Shown in pieces: positions 9,056-17,686 of a stretch of DNA of 64,000 nt. The DNA lies in NCBI GenBank assembly GCA_016716505.1, contig JADJWF010000002.1, forward strand, positions 682,001-746,000, written 5' to 3'. Both the position numbers and the translations under genes were made by a program. A model generated the notes under the pieces. That model had not been told where the DNA came from, ran no database searches, and saw only the letters and a program-made list of their open reading frames with translations. The DNA comes from Verrucomicrobiota bacterium (GTDB lineage: Bacteria; Verrucomicrobiota; Verrucomicrobiia; Limisphaerales; J093). Every line of letters begins with the position of its first letter. The first letter of the stretch is position 1.

Positions 9056-9457
9056 TCAGGTACCGGCAACCGGAGGAGGGATCAGAATCTCCCGAACGGT
9101 GTCCGGGTGATCGGGATCATGGACCCGGTCGGTGAAGGCGATGGCCAGCCCCGGCTCGGTGCCCGTGGGCAGGATGGCATGCGCAACGCCGGGCGGGAAG
9201 GTGAAGCGATGGGCCTCGTCCGCGGGTACGGTGTAGTCCGTGTCACAACCCTTTTCCCGGACGCGAACCAAGGCCGGGCCGGTCACGGTAACGATCTCGG
9301 TGGTGAACCGGTGGTAGTGATTGCCGCGGAGATGGCCGGGTTTGGTGACGGCCACGTGGATGTTTTTCTGGCCGGCCAATTCTGCGGCATTCAACGGCTC
9401 GCACAACCAGCCGCGCGCGTCGGCAACCCGGCGGACGACTTCGACTCGGACAGGCAT
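9056..9457 (-). CDS. Cupin-domain protein, CapF C-terminal/sugar-epimerase-like
   Basis: 133 residues. A single double-stranded beta-helix is indicated by GHLRGNHYHRFTTEIVTVTGPALVRVRE, in which two His and a Glu have cupin metal-ligand spacing, and by a second motif PPGVAHAILPTG. This pattern is that of the C-terminal cupin of capsular polysaccharide proteins such as CapF and of WxcM-like sugar ketoisomerases. These act on nucleotide sugars for surface polysaccharide. No partner sugar gene sits beside it. It is on the same strand as the TatD-like gene, 37 bp downstream of it. Confidence 0.7.
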   Translation of the reverse strand: MPVRVEVVRRVADARGWLCEPLNAAELAGQKNIHVAVTKPGHLRGNHYHRFTTEIVTVTGPALVRVREKGCDTDYTVPADEAHRFTFPPGVAHAILPTGTEPGLAIAFTDRVHDPDHPDTVREILIPPPVAGT

Positions 9458-9494
9458 GAGAGGCGGGAGCGGGATAACCGACGGAACGTCAGTC

Positions 9495-10358
9495 CTAAAA
9501 GCCAGGCCCCGGTCCGCACTTCAGGCGGCGGACCTCGGTTGTGTCCTTCCGCTCCTCTCGCAGACAAAACTTGGGCGACTGACTGAGGAACTCGCGCGGG
9601 TTGTCGTAGATCACGCGTTCGATCGCCTCCTGCGACCAGCCCCGTCGGCGCATTTCGAGCGCGGTGTGGACAACCACCAGCGGCACGCTTTCGCCCCAGT
9701 CGCACGCCGAGTTCAACCACAGTCGCTCCGAGCCGTACACGTCGAGGATGTCAATGGCACGCGCGGGCGTGCATTTGCTGACGGGGTAGAGGGTCATCCC
9801 CGCCCAGTGGCCGCGATCCAGGACCATCCTCACCGTGTGCTCCTCGACGTGGTCAATGATCACCCGCTCGGGCCGGATGCGGGAGTCCGCCTTCAGCACG
9901 TCGAGCGTCAGGCGCGTCCCTTTGCGCTTATCCTCGAGGTGGGGGGTGTGGACGAGGATGAGCTGGTCATGACGCGCCGCGAGGTCCACGTGCATTTCGA
10001 GGACCCGCAGTTCGTTGCGCGAGTTCTTGTTCAGCCCGATTTCGCCGATGCCCAGGACGGTCGGGCGATCGAGGAATTGCGGGATCAGTGCGAGCACCTC
10101 TTCCGCGAGCTTCACGTCCTCGGCCTCCTTCGGGTTGAGGCACAGCCAGCAGAAGTGCTTCAGTCCAAACTGGGCGGCGCGGCGCGGCTCGTACTCGGTG
10201 AGCTGGCGAAAGTAATCATGAAACGCGGCGGCCGAACCGCGATCAAAGCCCGCCCAAAACGCCGGCTCACAGACCGCCTCACAGCCGGCCGCAACCATCG
10301 CGCGATAGTCGTCGGTGGTCCGGCTGACCATGTGGGCGTGGGGTTCGATGTACCTCAT
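9495..10358 (-). CDS. TatD-family metal-dependent hydrolase, EboB-like
   Basis: 287 residues. The ATG at 10358 overlaps the stop of the upstream small gene (ATGA) and has AGGAG eight bases before it, so I prefer it to a GTG/ATG further out. The metal-binding start EPHAHM (His7, His9), GIGEIGLNKNS, LVHTPH and IIDHVEEHT fit the TIM-barrel amidohydrolase fold. The N-terminal text SRTTDDYRAMVAAGCEAVCEPAFW is typical of the EboB branch, which in cyanobacteria and algae belongs to ebo clusters linked to export of scytonemin precursors. No eboC-F gene is visible here. The enzymatic reaction is unknown. Confidence 0.78.
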   Translation of the reverse strand: MRYIEPHAHMVSRTTDDYRAMVAAGCEAVCEPAFWAGFDRGSAAAFHDYFRQLTEYEPRRAAQFGLKHFCWLCLNPKEAEDVKLAEEVLALIPQFLDRPTVLGIGEIGLNKNSRNELRVLEMHVDLAARHDQLILVHTPHLEDKRKGTRLTLDVLKADSRIRPERVIIDHVEEHTVRMVLDRGHWAGMTLYPVSKCTPARAIDILDVYGSERLWLNSACDWGESVPLVVVHTALEMRRRGWSQEAIERVIYDNPREFLSQSPKFCLREERKDTTEVRRLKCGPGPGF

Positions 10359-10624
10359 GGCTGTGTCTCCTGCCACGCGCCGACCGCGCCCTTGCCGGGG
10401 GCTTTCGGCACCGGCTCGGTAGTGGGATCACTGAAAGCCATCAGCGCCTGCAGCGCGCGGTCCGGCCGGTCGGACGACAGCACGCGCAGCGCGTCGCGGA
10501 AGGCGGGCAGGCGGAAATCGGCTTCGCCCTCGGCCCGGTCCAACCGGTCCAGAAAGGCGGCGACCTCGATCAGTTTGCAGCGGGCATCGAGGAAGTAGAG
10601 GTCGAGGACTTGCTGACGAGTCAT
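10355..10624 (-). CDS. Small helical protein translationally coupled to the EboB-like hydrolase
   Basis: 89 residues from the ATG giving MTRQQVLDLYFLDARC; a TTG six bases upstream is an alternative. The first 70 residues look fully helical and charged, with LIEVAAFLDRLDRAEG and FRDALRVLSSDRPDRA; the tail is Pro/Ala/Gly-rich. It has no signal peptide, membrane segment or metal motif. Its stop overlaps the hydrolase start by four bases, so the two proteins are probably made in fixed ratio and may interact. I recognise it only as a small partner that accompanies this kind of TatD-like gene; no function is known. Confidence 0.65.
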   Translation of the reverse strand: MTRQQVLDLYFLDARCKLIEVAAFLDRLDRAEGEADFRLPAFRDALRVLSSDRPDRALQALMAFSDPTTEPVPKAPGKGAVGAWQETQP

Positions 10625-10693
10625 AGGCAACGGGGCTCACGGTATGCCGGCAACCAAACGGACTCAAGGCGCTACCGGTTCGGCTTGGCCGGC

Positions 10694-11446
10694 TCACCTC
10701 CGCACCGCGCCGAAGACCTGCCGCAGCAACTCGGTGGTTCGGGCGGCCGGGTCGGCCCGAATCAACCGTTCCTGCTCGGCAATCTTGAGGAATAGCCCAT
10801 CCAGCGCCTTGCGGGTCACGAAGTCGTCGAGGTCGAAGGCACGCTGTCCCAGCAGGGCCGTGCCGACGCCGGCCCAGCCGCCGAGCTGATCCGCGCTGGT
10901 CATCCGCTTGTACGCGCCGGTCACGCCGGCCTGCTCGGTCGCGGACCGGACAATCGGGAGCAGGCGGGTGTGGAGATTGGTCTGGCTGGTGCGGCGGAAG
11001 TAGTCCGTGGCGGCGGTGTTGCCCCCGGTCAGGATGGCCCGCGCATCCGCCACGGTCATCTGCCGCACCGCGTCACCCAACACGCTGACGGCCTGGAGCA
11101 CCGCCTGCTCGGCCGCGCGATTCAGGGTGGTGACAAACTCATCCGCCAAGCGCTCCTGACGGAGCTTCCGCAGGGTCTTCTCGACCGTCTTCAGGTGGTC
11201 CGGCAGGGGGATCCTCACCTGCGGATCGTCGAGGAATCCGCCCACGCGGCCGAGATTCGTCACGGCGAACCGCACGCCAGTATCGAGGGCCGCTTTGAGA
11301 CCGCTCGTGATCTGGTCTTCCGACAGGGCGGTGACCGCGCTCGAACCGCGTTTGAGCCCGAGAATTTCGAAGAGGCTGGCGGCGGTGGCTGCGGCGGCCA
11401 CGGCCAAACCGGCCGCGAGAAGGAGGGAACCCAGAACCGTACGCAC
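10694..11446 (-). CDS. Secreted DUF4197 protein
   Basis: 250 residues from a GTG that has AAAGG five bases upstream; this start exposes a clean signal peptide (MRTVLGSLLLAAGLAVAAAATAA). The open frame continues about 25 codons upstream but that extension is Arg-rich and unlike a signal. The mature protein carries the DUF4197 pattern: ITSGLKAALDTGVRFAVTNLG, then a proline-rich step IPLPDHL, DARAILTGGNTAATDYFR and VTGAYKRM. DUF4197 proteins are periplasmic or lipid-anchored and uncharacterised. It lies 69 bp upstream of the small-protein/TatD pair on the same strand. Confidence 0.82.
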   Translation of the reverse strand: MRTVLGSLLLAAGLAVAAAATAASLFEILGLKRGSSAVTALSEDQITSGLKAALDTGVRFAVTNLGRVGGFLDDPQVRIPLPDHLKTVEKTLRKLRQERLADEFVTTLNRAAEQAVLQAVSVLGDAVRQMTVADARAILTGGNTAATDYFRRTSQTNLHTRLLPIVRSATEQAGVTGAYKRMTSADQLGGWAGVGTALLGQRAFDLDDFVTRKALDGLFLKIAEQERLIRADPAARTTELLRQVFGAVRR

Positions 11447-11556
11447 AGGAGCCTTTCTTTTTGCGCCGACAGATCGGGCGCGGGCCACACGTTCACCGCG
11501 CCAACGCAGGCAAGGAATCACACCCCCCGCCGCCCGTCCAGCCAGAGTCCAGCCAA

Positions 11557-12987
11557 TTATTCCGGGCGGTCGGGCACACCCTTGCGGCCCTCCAGTCGGT
11601 AGCGGACCACATCCCGCGACACGCCCAGCAACCGGGCTGCCGCGGAGACATTCCCGCCCGCCTGCCGCAGTGCCTGCCGCATCAGGCGCTCAATCGCTGC
11701 GTCGAGCGAGAAGCCCTGCTCAGGAAACACAAACGCCTCGTTGAACCACTCCTCCGATGGCAGGCCGGCCCCGCCGGGCGGGGTCCGACCGGCCCGGACG
11801 TCCAGCGTGGCGAAGTCCAGTTCCACGGCGTCGCTGAAAACGATGGCGCGCTCCAGTTCGTGCGCCAGTTCCCGGACGTTGCCGGGCCACGGGTAGGTCA
11901 GCAGGCGCTGGCGGCCGGCGGCGGTGATTCGCCGCGGCGGCAGGCGGTGGCGCCGGCACAGACGCGCCAGCAGCAACTCCGCGATGCGCACGATGTCCTC
12001 ACCCCGCTCACGCAGTGGCGGCAGGTGAATGCGAAACAGATCCAGCCGGTGATACAGGTCCTCACGGAACTGACCGGACGCCACGAGTTCTTCGAGATCG
12101 CGATTGGTGGCGGCGATGACGCGCACATCCACCTCGATTGTCTTGTTGCCACCCAGCCGGCGAATCCGGCGGTCTTCGATCGCCGTGAGAACCTTTGCCT
12201 GCAACGCCAGACTCAGACTGGGCAGTTCATCCAGAAAAAGCGTTCCCTCGTGCGCCGCCTCGAACAGCCCCATCCGCGCGGTCCGGGCATCAGTGAACGC
12301 GCCGCGCTCGTGGCCGAACAGTTCGCTCTCGGCCAGGCTTTCCGGCAAAGCCGAGCAGTTCACCTCCACCAATGGCTGGGCCGCGCGCGGCCCGTGCTGG
12401 TGGAGCCAGCGCGCGATGGAGGTCTTGCCGGACCCCGTCTCGCCCAGGATCAACACCGGCGCCAGCCCGGTCTGGACGCGTTCGTCGGCGGCGATGATCC
12501 GCTGAAGCTGCTGCTCGACGCCGGCCAGCGCCGCCCCGAACAGGAAGTCCGGCTGGGCGGCGTCCTCCTGACGAAACTCGTCCAACCGCGCGGTTTGACG
12601 TGCCCGACGCGCCCGACCGATGACCAGCGGCAGTTCGCCCGGATCAAAGGGCTTCACCAGGTAGTCGAGCGCCCCGAGCTTCATGGCCTCGACCGCGCCG
12701 GCCACGCCGCCTTCAGCGGTCATGACGATGACTCCCGTGCTGGGGGGAAACACCTTCTCGCGCAACAGGTCGGTGCCCTTGCCGTCGGGCAGGTTGACAT
12801 CCAGCAACGCGAAGTCGAAGCCCATGCCCTTGGCCAGCTTGCGGGCGGCCGCCAGATCACCCGCGCCGGTCACGTCCATCCCCAGCGACTCCAGGTAGCC
12901 GGTCAACTGTCGGCGCAACAGCGGCTCGTCATCCAGCACCAGAATGCTGAGGCCCCGAAATCCGCTCGCTTGCATGACCCGATTCAT
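11557..12987 (-). CDS. NtrC-family sigma-54-dependent response regulator
   Basis: 476 residues from MNRVMQASGF. A receiver domain occupies about 12-125 with the acidic pair at 19-21, phospho-acceptor Asp63 (LLDVNLP) and Lys112 (YLVKP). The AAA+ domain (about 150-380) has Walker A GETGSGKT (182-189), the sigma-54 contact loop as GAFTDA (229-234; canonical GAFTGA), Walker B LFLDEL and the GNVREL sensor region. The C-terminus GGNVSAAARLLGVSRDVV is a Fis-type helix-turn-helix. It would activate RpoN promoters when phosphorylated. No histidine kinase is adjacent. It is divergent from the radical SAM gene across 141 bp, in which I see no convincing -24/-12 element. Confidence 0.93.
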   Translation of the reverse strand: MNRVMQASGFRGLSILVLDDEPLLRRQLTGYLESLGMDVTGAGDLAAARKLAKGMGFDFALLDVNLPDGKGTDLLREKVFPPSTGVIVMTAEGGVAGAVEAMKLGALDYLVKPFDPGELPLVIGRARRARQTARLDEFRQEDAAQPDFLFGAALAGVEQQLQRIIAADERVQTGLAPVLILGETGSGKTSIARWLHQHGPRAAQPLVEVNCSALPESLAESELFGHERGAFTDARTARMGLFEAAHEGTLFLDELPSLSLALQAKVLTAIEDRRIRRLGGNKTIEVDVRVIAATNRDLEELVASGQFREDLYHRLDLFRIHLPPLRERGEDIVRIAELLLARLCRRHRLPPRRITAAGRQRLLTYPWPGNVRELAHELERAIVFSDAVELDFATLDVRAGRTPPGGAGLPSEEWFNEAFVFPEQGFSLDAAIERLMRQALRQAGGNVSAAARLLGVSRDVVRYRLEGRKGVPDRPE

Positions 12988-13128
12988 GCCACCGCCGTTT
13001 GCCTCCGGCGATGAAAAAGCGGGACGCCAGGCTCGCCCCACGGGCCGCCGTGTCCCGGCCGACCACGCCGCCCGCCAAAAGAAAAGTTGCCCGCCGCGAA
13101 TCCTCGCCAACACTATCGGCCATTCTGA

Positions 13129-14313
13129 ATGAGCGCGCCGATGACTGACGCCCCAACCGCTCCCGCCCCCGCCCGGCCGGCCAGCCCGACGGTGTCCGCG
13201 CCGGCGGCGCCCATTTCCCCGCCGAAGAAAGGCGCGTTCCAGTTGTTCCGCGAAGTGCTGGACCACGCCGGGCCGGGTTACCTGCAGTTCGCCATCACCA
13301 ACATCTGCAATGCCGATTGCGACTTCTGCGGGTTCGCGCGATCAAAGTTCGACCCCAAGGCGCGGCGCAGTGTCACCCTCCAGGAAGCGCGGGACGTGAT
13401 AGACATCTGCGCCCGCAACCACATCGGTTACCTGCTCTTCGTGGGCGGTGAACCGATGGTCCACCGCGACCTCCGCGCCATGACCCGCTACGCGGCCGAG
13501 CGCGGCATCCGGCCGATGATCTGCACCAACGGCGGGCTGTGGACGGAGGAAAACCTGCGCGGCCTCACGGACGACGGCCTGGCGAGCGTCATCATGTCCA
13601 TTGACGCGCACGACGTGGCCAAGCACGAGGCCAATCGCGGCCTGCCGGACGTGTGCCGCAAGATCAAACGGGCGAACGAATTCTTCGCCGGCGTCGGCAT
13701 CCAGACCACCGCCAGCATCACGGCCAGCCGCTTGATCGAGGATTACGACAAGCTGCCGGCGTTTCTCGAAAGCCTCGGCTTTACCACCTGCACCTTCAGC
13801 TATCCGCTCACGGAACTGGGCTCAACGTATCTCAGCTTCAGCGAGAGCGGCCTGGTGAACTACACGCGCGACGAGCTGATCGAGGTGTTCGAGAAGATCA
13901 AGGCGATGAAGCGCCGCAGCGGTTTCCCGGTGGTGAATCCCCATGAGTCGCTCACCGAAATGCAGCGCCATCTGCGCGGCGAGAAGGAACGCTTCGGCTG
14001 CCTGGGCGGGTTCAAGTACTTCTACCTCGACTGGAAGCTCGATCTGTACCGCTGCCATTACTGGGAAACGCCGATGTGCAACATCTACGACTTCGATGCC
14101 TCGAAGCTGATCCGCGATGGCTGCACGCGATGCATGATTGACTGCTACCGCGATCCGAGTGTGCTGCAGTTCGCGGCGGTCAGTGTCCACGACGCCTGGC
14201 AAAGCCTCAAACGCGGCAAGTTGGTGGACGCCGCGAAACACCTGCTCGACCGCCGCAACCTCACGTCCCTCCGTGCGGTCTGGGAGGACCGCAAGTATAT
14301 CGGCGGGGTGTGA
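13129..14313 (+). CDS. Radical SAM protein
   Basis: 394 residues (an ATG at codon 5 is an alternative start; neither has a ribosome binding site). After a Pro/Ala-rich leader of about 33 residues, CNADCDFC (Cys60, 64, 67) gives the CX3CX2C motif for the SAM-bound [4Fe-4S] cluster, and LLFVGGEPMVHRDL is the GGE-type SAM-binding motif. The C-terminal part has several Cys (RFGCLGG, YRCHYW, GCTRCMIDCYRDPS) that suggest an auxiliary, SPASM-like cluster. The reaction is not evident; family members modify peptides, cofactors or lipids. It faces away from the NtrC-type regulator, which may control it. Confidence 0.85.
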   Translation: MSAPMTDAPTAPAPARPASPTVSAPAAPISPPKKGAFQLFREVLDHAGPGYLQFAITNICNADCDFCGFARSKFDPKARRSVTLQEARDVIDICARNHIGYLLFVGGEPMVHRDLRAMTRYAAERGIRPMICTNGGLWTEENLRGLTDDGLASVIMSIDAHDVAKHEANRGLPDVCRKIKRANEFFAGVGIQTTASITASRLIEDYDKLPAFLESLGFTTCTFSYPLTELGSTYLSFSESGLVNYTRDELIEVFEKIKAMKRRSGFPVVNPHESLTEMQRHLRGEKERFGCLGGFKYFYLDWKLDLYRCHYWETPMCNIYDFDASKLIRDGCTRCMIDCYRDPSVLQFAAVSVHDAWQSLKRGKLVDAAKHLLDRRNLTSLRAVWEDRKYIGGV

Positions 14314-14341
14314 ACGCCGTGGCCCCCGCTGGCCTTGACTC

Positions 14342-14460
14342 GCAGCCGCCGACGTCAGGAGGCGGATCGTGCACCGTCTTACGAGCTGCTCTGAGCCACT
14401 AGGTCCGCCGTCTTACGACGGCGGCTACGCCCTCGGTAGCCGCCGAGGTGACGAGGCGGA
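14342..14460. repeat. Left REP-like array (four 25-bp units)
   Basis: Four related units beginning GTAGCCGCCG and ending AGGCGGA occur here in the order plus (14342-14366), degenerate minus (about 14370-14394), minus (14404-14428), plus (14436-14460). The third unit holds a perfect hairpin CCGCCGTC-TTAC-GACGGCGG at 14405-14424. The array matches the one at 15104-15222 base for base in length and unit order. Palindromic units next to a RAYT gene identify them as REP-type elements rather than terminators. Confidence 0.85.
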
Positions 14461-14502
14461 CACGGAGCTTCCTTCGCATCTGCGCGGCGACCACCTTCCC
14501 GC

Positions 14503-15090
14503 ATGGCCTTCGACCCGAAGGGCAATTTGCCGCGTCTGCAACGGCATCGTTACCAGGGCTACGCCGTGGTTCTCTGGACGAACACTGTGGAGCACCGCGC
14601 GCGGGGCTGGTTGACGCCCGACTTCCACGCCCTGTTTCGCAACTTGATGCTGCACGCCGCCGCCCGCTATGCCCTCTGGAGTCCGGCGTATTGCCTGATG
14701 CCCGATCACCTGCATCTGGTCTGGACGGGCCTTCGGCGAGAGAGCGACCAACTCAACGCCACAAAGTTCCTGCGGAGAGAACTCGAGCCGGCGCTGGGCA
14801 AGGCTCGTCAATGGCAGCATCAAGCGCATGACCACGTGCTTCGCCCAGAAGAGCGCCGGCGCAACGCCTTTGCGGCGACCTGCCACTACGTCTTGGCGAA
14901 CCCGGTGCGGGCGAAGCTGGTGGCCGAGGTCCCGGCGTGGCCATTCTGCGGGGCGATCGTGCCGGGTTATCCCCGCTTGCGGCCTTGGGAAGAGCACTTC
15001 TGGGAGCTTTTCTGGAAGCTTTACGTGAACGCTCGTGAAGCCGAGCCGCCGCCCTCCGGACCTCCGCCCGTGCTCGCAAACGACGGTTAG
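14503..15090 (+). mobile_element. RAYT: REP-associated tyrosine transposase (IS200/IS605-like Y1 superfamily)
   Basis: 195 residues beginning MAFDPKGNLPRLQ. The HUH metal-binding motif is MPDHLHLVW (His69, His71), and the downstream block HYVLANPVRAKLV matches the conserved YxLxNPVxAxLV stretch of Y1 transposases. RAYTs are single-copy, domesticated relatives of IS200/IS605 transposases that nick and join REP DNA as single strands; they do not move themselves readily. The gene sits exactly between two 119-bp REP arrays, as expected. I could not identify the catalytic tyrosine with certainty. There is no ribosome binding site before the ATG, and base composition is like its neighbours, suggesting long residence. 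Confidence 0.88.
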
Positions 15091-15103
15091 CCGCTCCTTC
15101 CCC

Positions 15104-15222
15104 GTAGCCGCCGACGTCAGTAGGCGGATCGTCCGCCGTCTTACGACCCGGGCTACGCCACCCGGTCCGCCGTCTTACGACGGCGGCTACGTCGTTGGTA
15201 GCCGCCGAGGTGACGAGGCGGG
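15104..15222. repeat. Right REP-like array, direct copy of the left array
   Basis: Four 25-bp units at 15104-15128 (plus), 15132-15156 (minus, degenerate: GACCCGGG replaces GACGGCGG), 15166-15190 (minus, perfect hairpin at 15167-15186) and 15198-15222 (plus). Aligned by hand with 14342-14460 there are no gaps and about 16 differences in 119 positions, clustered in the second unit and spacers. It begins 13 bp after the RAYT stop codon. Confidence 0.85.
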
Positions 15223-15298
15223 CATTGGTTCGCGGTTGGCGGCGCGCGTTGACTGATTTCGCCGTGACGAACCGTCTCGCGCCCGGTCTATTCGGGCA

Positions 15299-16882
15299 GT
15301 GCGATTGAAGAAGGTCCACAAGCGCATTCTGATCGGCGCCGTCGTCGCCATCGGCCTGCTGGCGGCCTTCATCGTCGAGGAACGGGTGCGCGGGGTGCGT
15401 GCCTTGCGCGCATGGGAGGCCCGAATGCGCGCGGCGGGCGGGCCGCTCTCGCTCAGGGAGGCCGCGGTCCCGGCCCCGACGAATCCCGCCGTCCGCGTCC
15501 TGACCCCCGACGAGTTGGCCGCCCTGCTCTCTGCTGTCACCGCTCCCAAGAATGCGCCCAGCGCGATGACGATGGTTGCGCCCGGCAAGGCGCGTTGCGT
15601 GTCGCGGTTGGATGGGTGGCGCGAGGGAGAGAATCAAGTCTCTTGGACCAACGTAGCACCGCAGATCACAGCCATGCGCGAGGCTCTCGCCCCGCTACGC
15701 GCTGACCTGACGAATCACGCGTGGTTCGTGAAACTGGACTACGACCGCGGCGCCGACTTGCCAATACCCCACGTGCCACGCCTCAAAACCCTCGCGCAGG
15801 CGCTGTCCGCCGCCACGCTGCTGGCGCTGCGCGAAGGCGACCTGGCGGAAGCGACGGAAAACCTGGTCTGCTTCCCGGCGCTGGTGGCGGTGTGTCAGCA
15901 AGACCGCCTGTTGATCGGCGACTTGGTGGGAATCGCGGTGGCGGCGATCGGAGCGGGCGCAACCTGGGACGCCTTGCAGCACGACGGCTGGACCGATGAG
16001 CAATTGGCGGCCATCCAGCGAGGCTGGCAGTCGGTCCGGTTTCTGGAACCGATGGCGAAGACACTCGAACTCGAACGGGTTTTTGCGGCACCTTACTTCG
16101 ACCGGACCCGCTATTCCCTCCACGAACTGATCAACTCCTTGGGACCGGCGGGCTACTGGGCGGACAGCAGCGCGATCCTTCCCGGCGATCCCCCTTGGTG
16201 GGCGGAGTGGTTGGAACCGGTCGCCCGATTGGGAGCCCGAACGCGCTGGTGGATCGGCGTGGGGCTTTGGCACCTGGCGTGGCGGGAGCAGGACCAGTTG
16301 CGGCATTGGCAGATCGTTCAGCGGTGGGTGGAAGAGACGCGGCAAGCCGCGGCGGCGCGGCATTTTATCGCGGGAAGGCGGGTTGACGACGATCTGGTGC
16401 TTCCGTTGTGGGAAGAAGCGGGACCGGGTCATCCCTTGGCGATGCGCTACTGGCTGTCGGGCATGATGACGCCGGCATTGGATAAGTCGGGGCAAAAGGC
16501 AGCGTTGGCCGAGGCGTGGAACGAGATGCTTGTCACCGCCTGCGCGCTCAAACGCCACCGCCTGCGACACGGCGCCTGGCCGGAGACGCTGGGCGCGCTG
16601 GTGCCGGAGTTTCTGCCAGAGATGCCCCGCGACTGGTTTTCCGGCGGTCCGTTGCGTTACGCGCGTCGCGAGGACGGGTCCTTCCTGCTCTACTCGGTCA
16701 ACACGGACGGTCGCGATGACGGTGGCGATGCCCGGCCCGCCGAAGCCAACAGCGGCGACGCTTTTCCGCCCCAACGGGGACGCGACCTGGTCTGGCCGGC
16801 GGCGGCGACGGTCGAGGAAGTGGAGGCCTGGATGACGCGCCGCTCCGGCGGGGCGGCGCCAGCGCCACCCCCGGCCAACTGA
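15299..16882 (+). CDS. Hypothetical membrane-anchored protein
   Basis: 527 residues from a GTG. One transmembrane helix at about 9-25 after a basic N-terminus (MRLKKVHKR) anchors a long helical, presumably periplasmic domain rich in Trp and Leu (PPWWAEWLEPVARLGARTRWW). Near the C-terminus HRLRHGAWPETLGALVPEFLPEMP followed by LRYARREDGSFLLYSVNTDGRDDGGD strongly resembles the C-terminal calcium-type loop of type II secretion pseudopilins, but there is no prepilin signal. Such proteins are common and uncharacterised in Verrucomicrobiota. It sits alone between the right REP array and the YchF-like operon. Confidence 0.65.
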   Translation: MRLKKVHKRILIGAVVAIGLLAAFIVEERVRGVRALRAWEARMRAAGGPLSLREAAVPAPTNPAVRVLTPDELAALLSAVTAPKNAPSAMTMVAPGKARCVSRLDGWREGENQVSWTNVAPQITAMREALAPLRADLTNHAWFVKLDYDRGADLPIPHVPRLKTLAQALSAATLLALREGDLAEATENLVCFPALVAVCQQDRLLIGDLVGIAVAAIGAGATWDALQHDGWTDEQLAAIQRGWQSVRFLEPMAKTLELERVFAAPYFDRTRYSLHELINSLGPAGYWADSSAILPGDPPWWAEWLEPVARLGARTRWWIGVGLWHLAWREQDQLRHWQIVQRWVEETRQAAAARHFIAGRRVDDDLVLPLWEEAGPGHPLAMRYWLSGMMTPALDKSGQKAALAEAWNEMLVTACALKRHRLRHGAWPETLGALVPEFLPEMPRDWFSGGPLRYARREDGSFLLYSVNTDGRDDGGDARPAEANSGDAFPPQRGRDLVWPAAATVEEVEAWMTRRSGGAAPAPPPAN

Positions 16883-16975
16883 GAGCCAGAACACGGAAGA
16901 CACGGCCCCGACCGGCGCTGTTTTGACCGTGCCCGGCCTTGACCGCCCGGCGGCCGCCCCCTTACCAAGGGGCCG

Positions 16976-17677
16976 ATGAAATTCTGCCTCTTCGGCATCC
17001 GCGGCATTCCGCTCGGCAAACACAATCTCAAGGACCCGCGCCTGGACCAGGCCGACAAGCTGGTCGAGGCGCAGAAAAAGACCTACGCTCAGGTCGAAGT
17101 CGTGGGCGAATCAGAGACTCTCACGAGCGACGCCATTCTCACCACCCGGTCGGCACTGGCGGATTTGTTGACCAAAGACCTGGACTTCATCGAAGCCCGC
17201 CTGGGCCGCGATCCCAGCCCGGCGGAGAAGACAGTCCTTGAAAAGCTGGCCGAGGCGCTGGTCAGCGAGCGCACCGTGCTGCAACACGGGTTGACACCCG
17301 AGGAACTGCAGACCGTCGCGGCCCACAATTTTCACACCCACAAGCCGGTCATCGTGGCGGATGAGGCGGAGTTGACGGCGCCCGACGCGCTGCTGGTTCA
17401 CGCGTTCAAGGAGGCGGGCTGGATCAGCTTCCTGACCGTGGGCGGCAAGGAGAACCGGGCCTGGCCCATCCGTCAGGGCACCACGGCCTGGGAGGCGGCC
17501 GGCACGATTCACAGCGATATTCAGAAAGGGTTCATTCGCGCCGAGATCATCAGCTTCGCGGATTTCCTCGCCGCCGGTGGCGAGACCGAAGCCAAGCGCG
17601 CGGGCAAACAGCGCCTGGAACAGAAGGCGTACGTGATGCAGGACTACGATCTCACGAACTTCCGCTTCAACAAGTAG
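16976..17677 (+). CDS. YchF/Obg-related protein lacking the GTPase domain (DUF933/TGS)
   Basis: 233 residues, with AAGGGG shortly before the ATG. The C-terminal 85 residues are clearly YchF-like: ENRAWPIRQGTTAWEAAGTIHSDIQKGFIRAEI and the end EQKAYVMQDYDLTNFRFNK match the DUF933/TGS domain. Residues 60-130 look like the helical arm of YchF. The N-terminus starts MKFCLFGIRGIPLGKHNLKDP, with no P-loop, no DxxG and no NxxE nucleotide motif, so GTP or ATP hydrolysis is not expected. YchF normally binds ribosomes; this form may keep ribosome or RNA binding only. It heads a tight operon, nine bases before the ECF sigma gene. Confidence 0.8.
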   Translation: MKFCLFGIRGIPLGKHNLKDPRLDQADKLVEAQKKTYAQVEVVGESETLTSDAILTTRSALADLLTKDLDFIEARLGRDPSPAEKTVLEKLAEALVSERTVLQHGLTPEELQTVAAHNFHTHKPVIVADEAELTAPDALLVHAFKEAGWISFLTVGGKENRAWPIRQGTTAWEAAGTIHSDIQKGFIRAEIISFADFLAAGGETEAKRAGKQRLEQKAYVMQDYDLTNFRFNK

Positions 17678-17686
17678 GCGCTGCCC

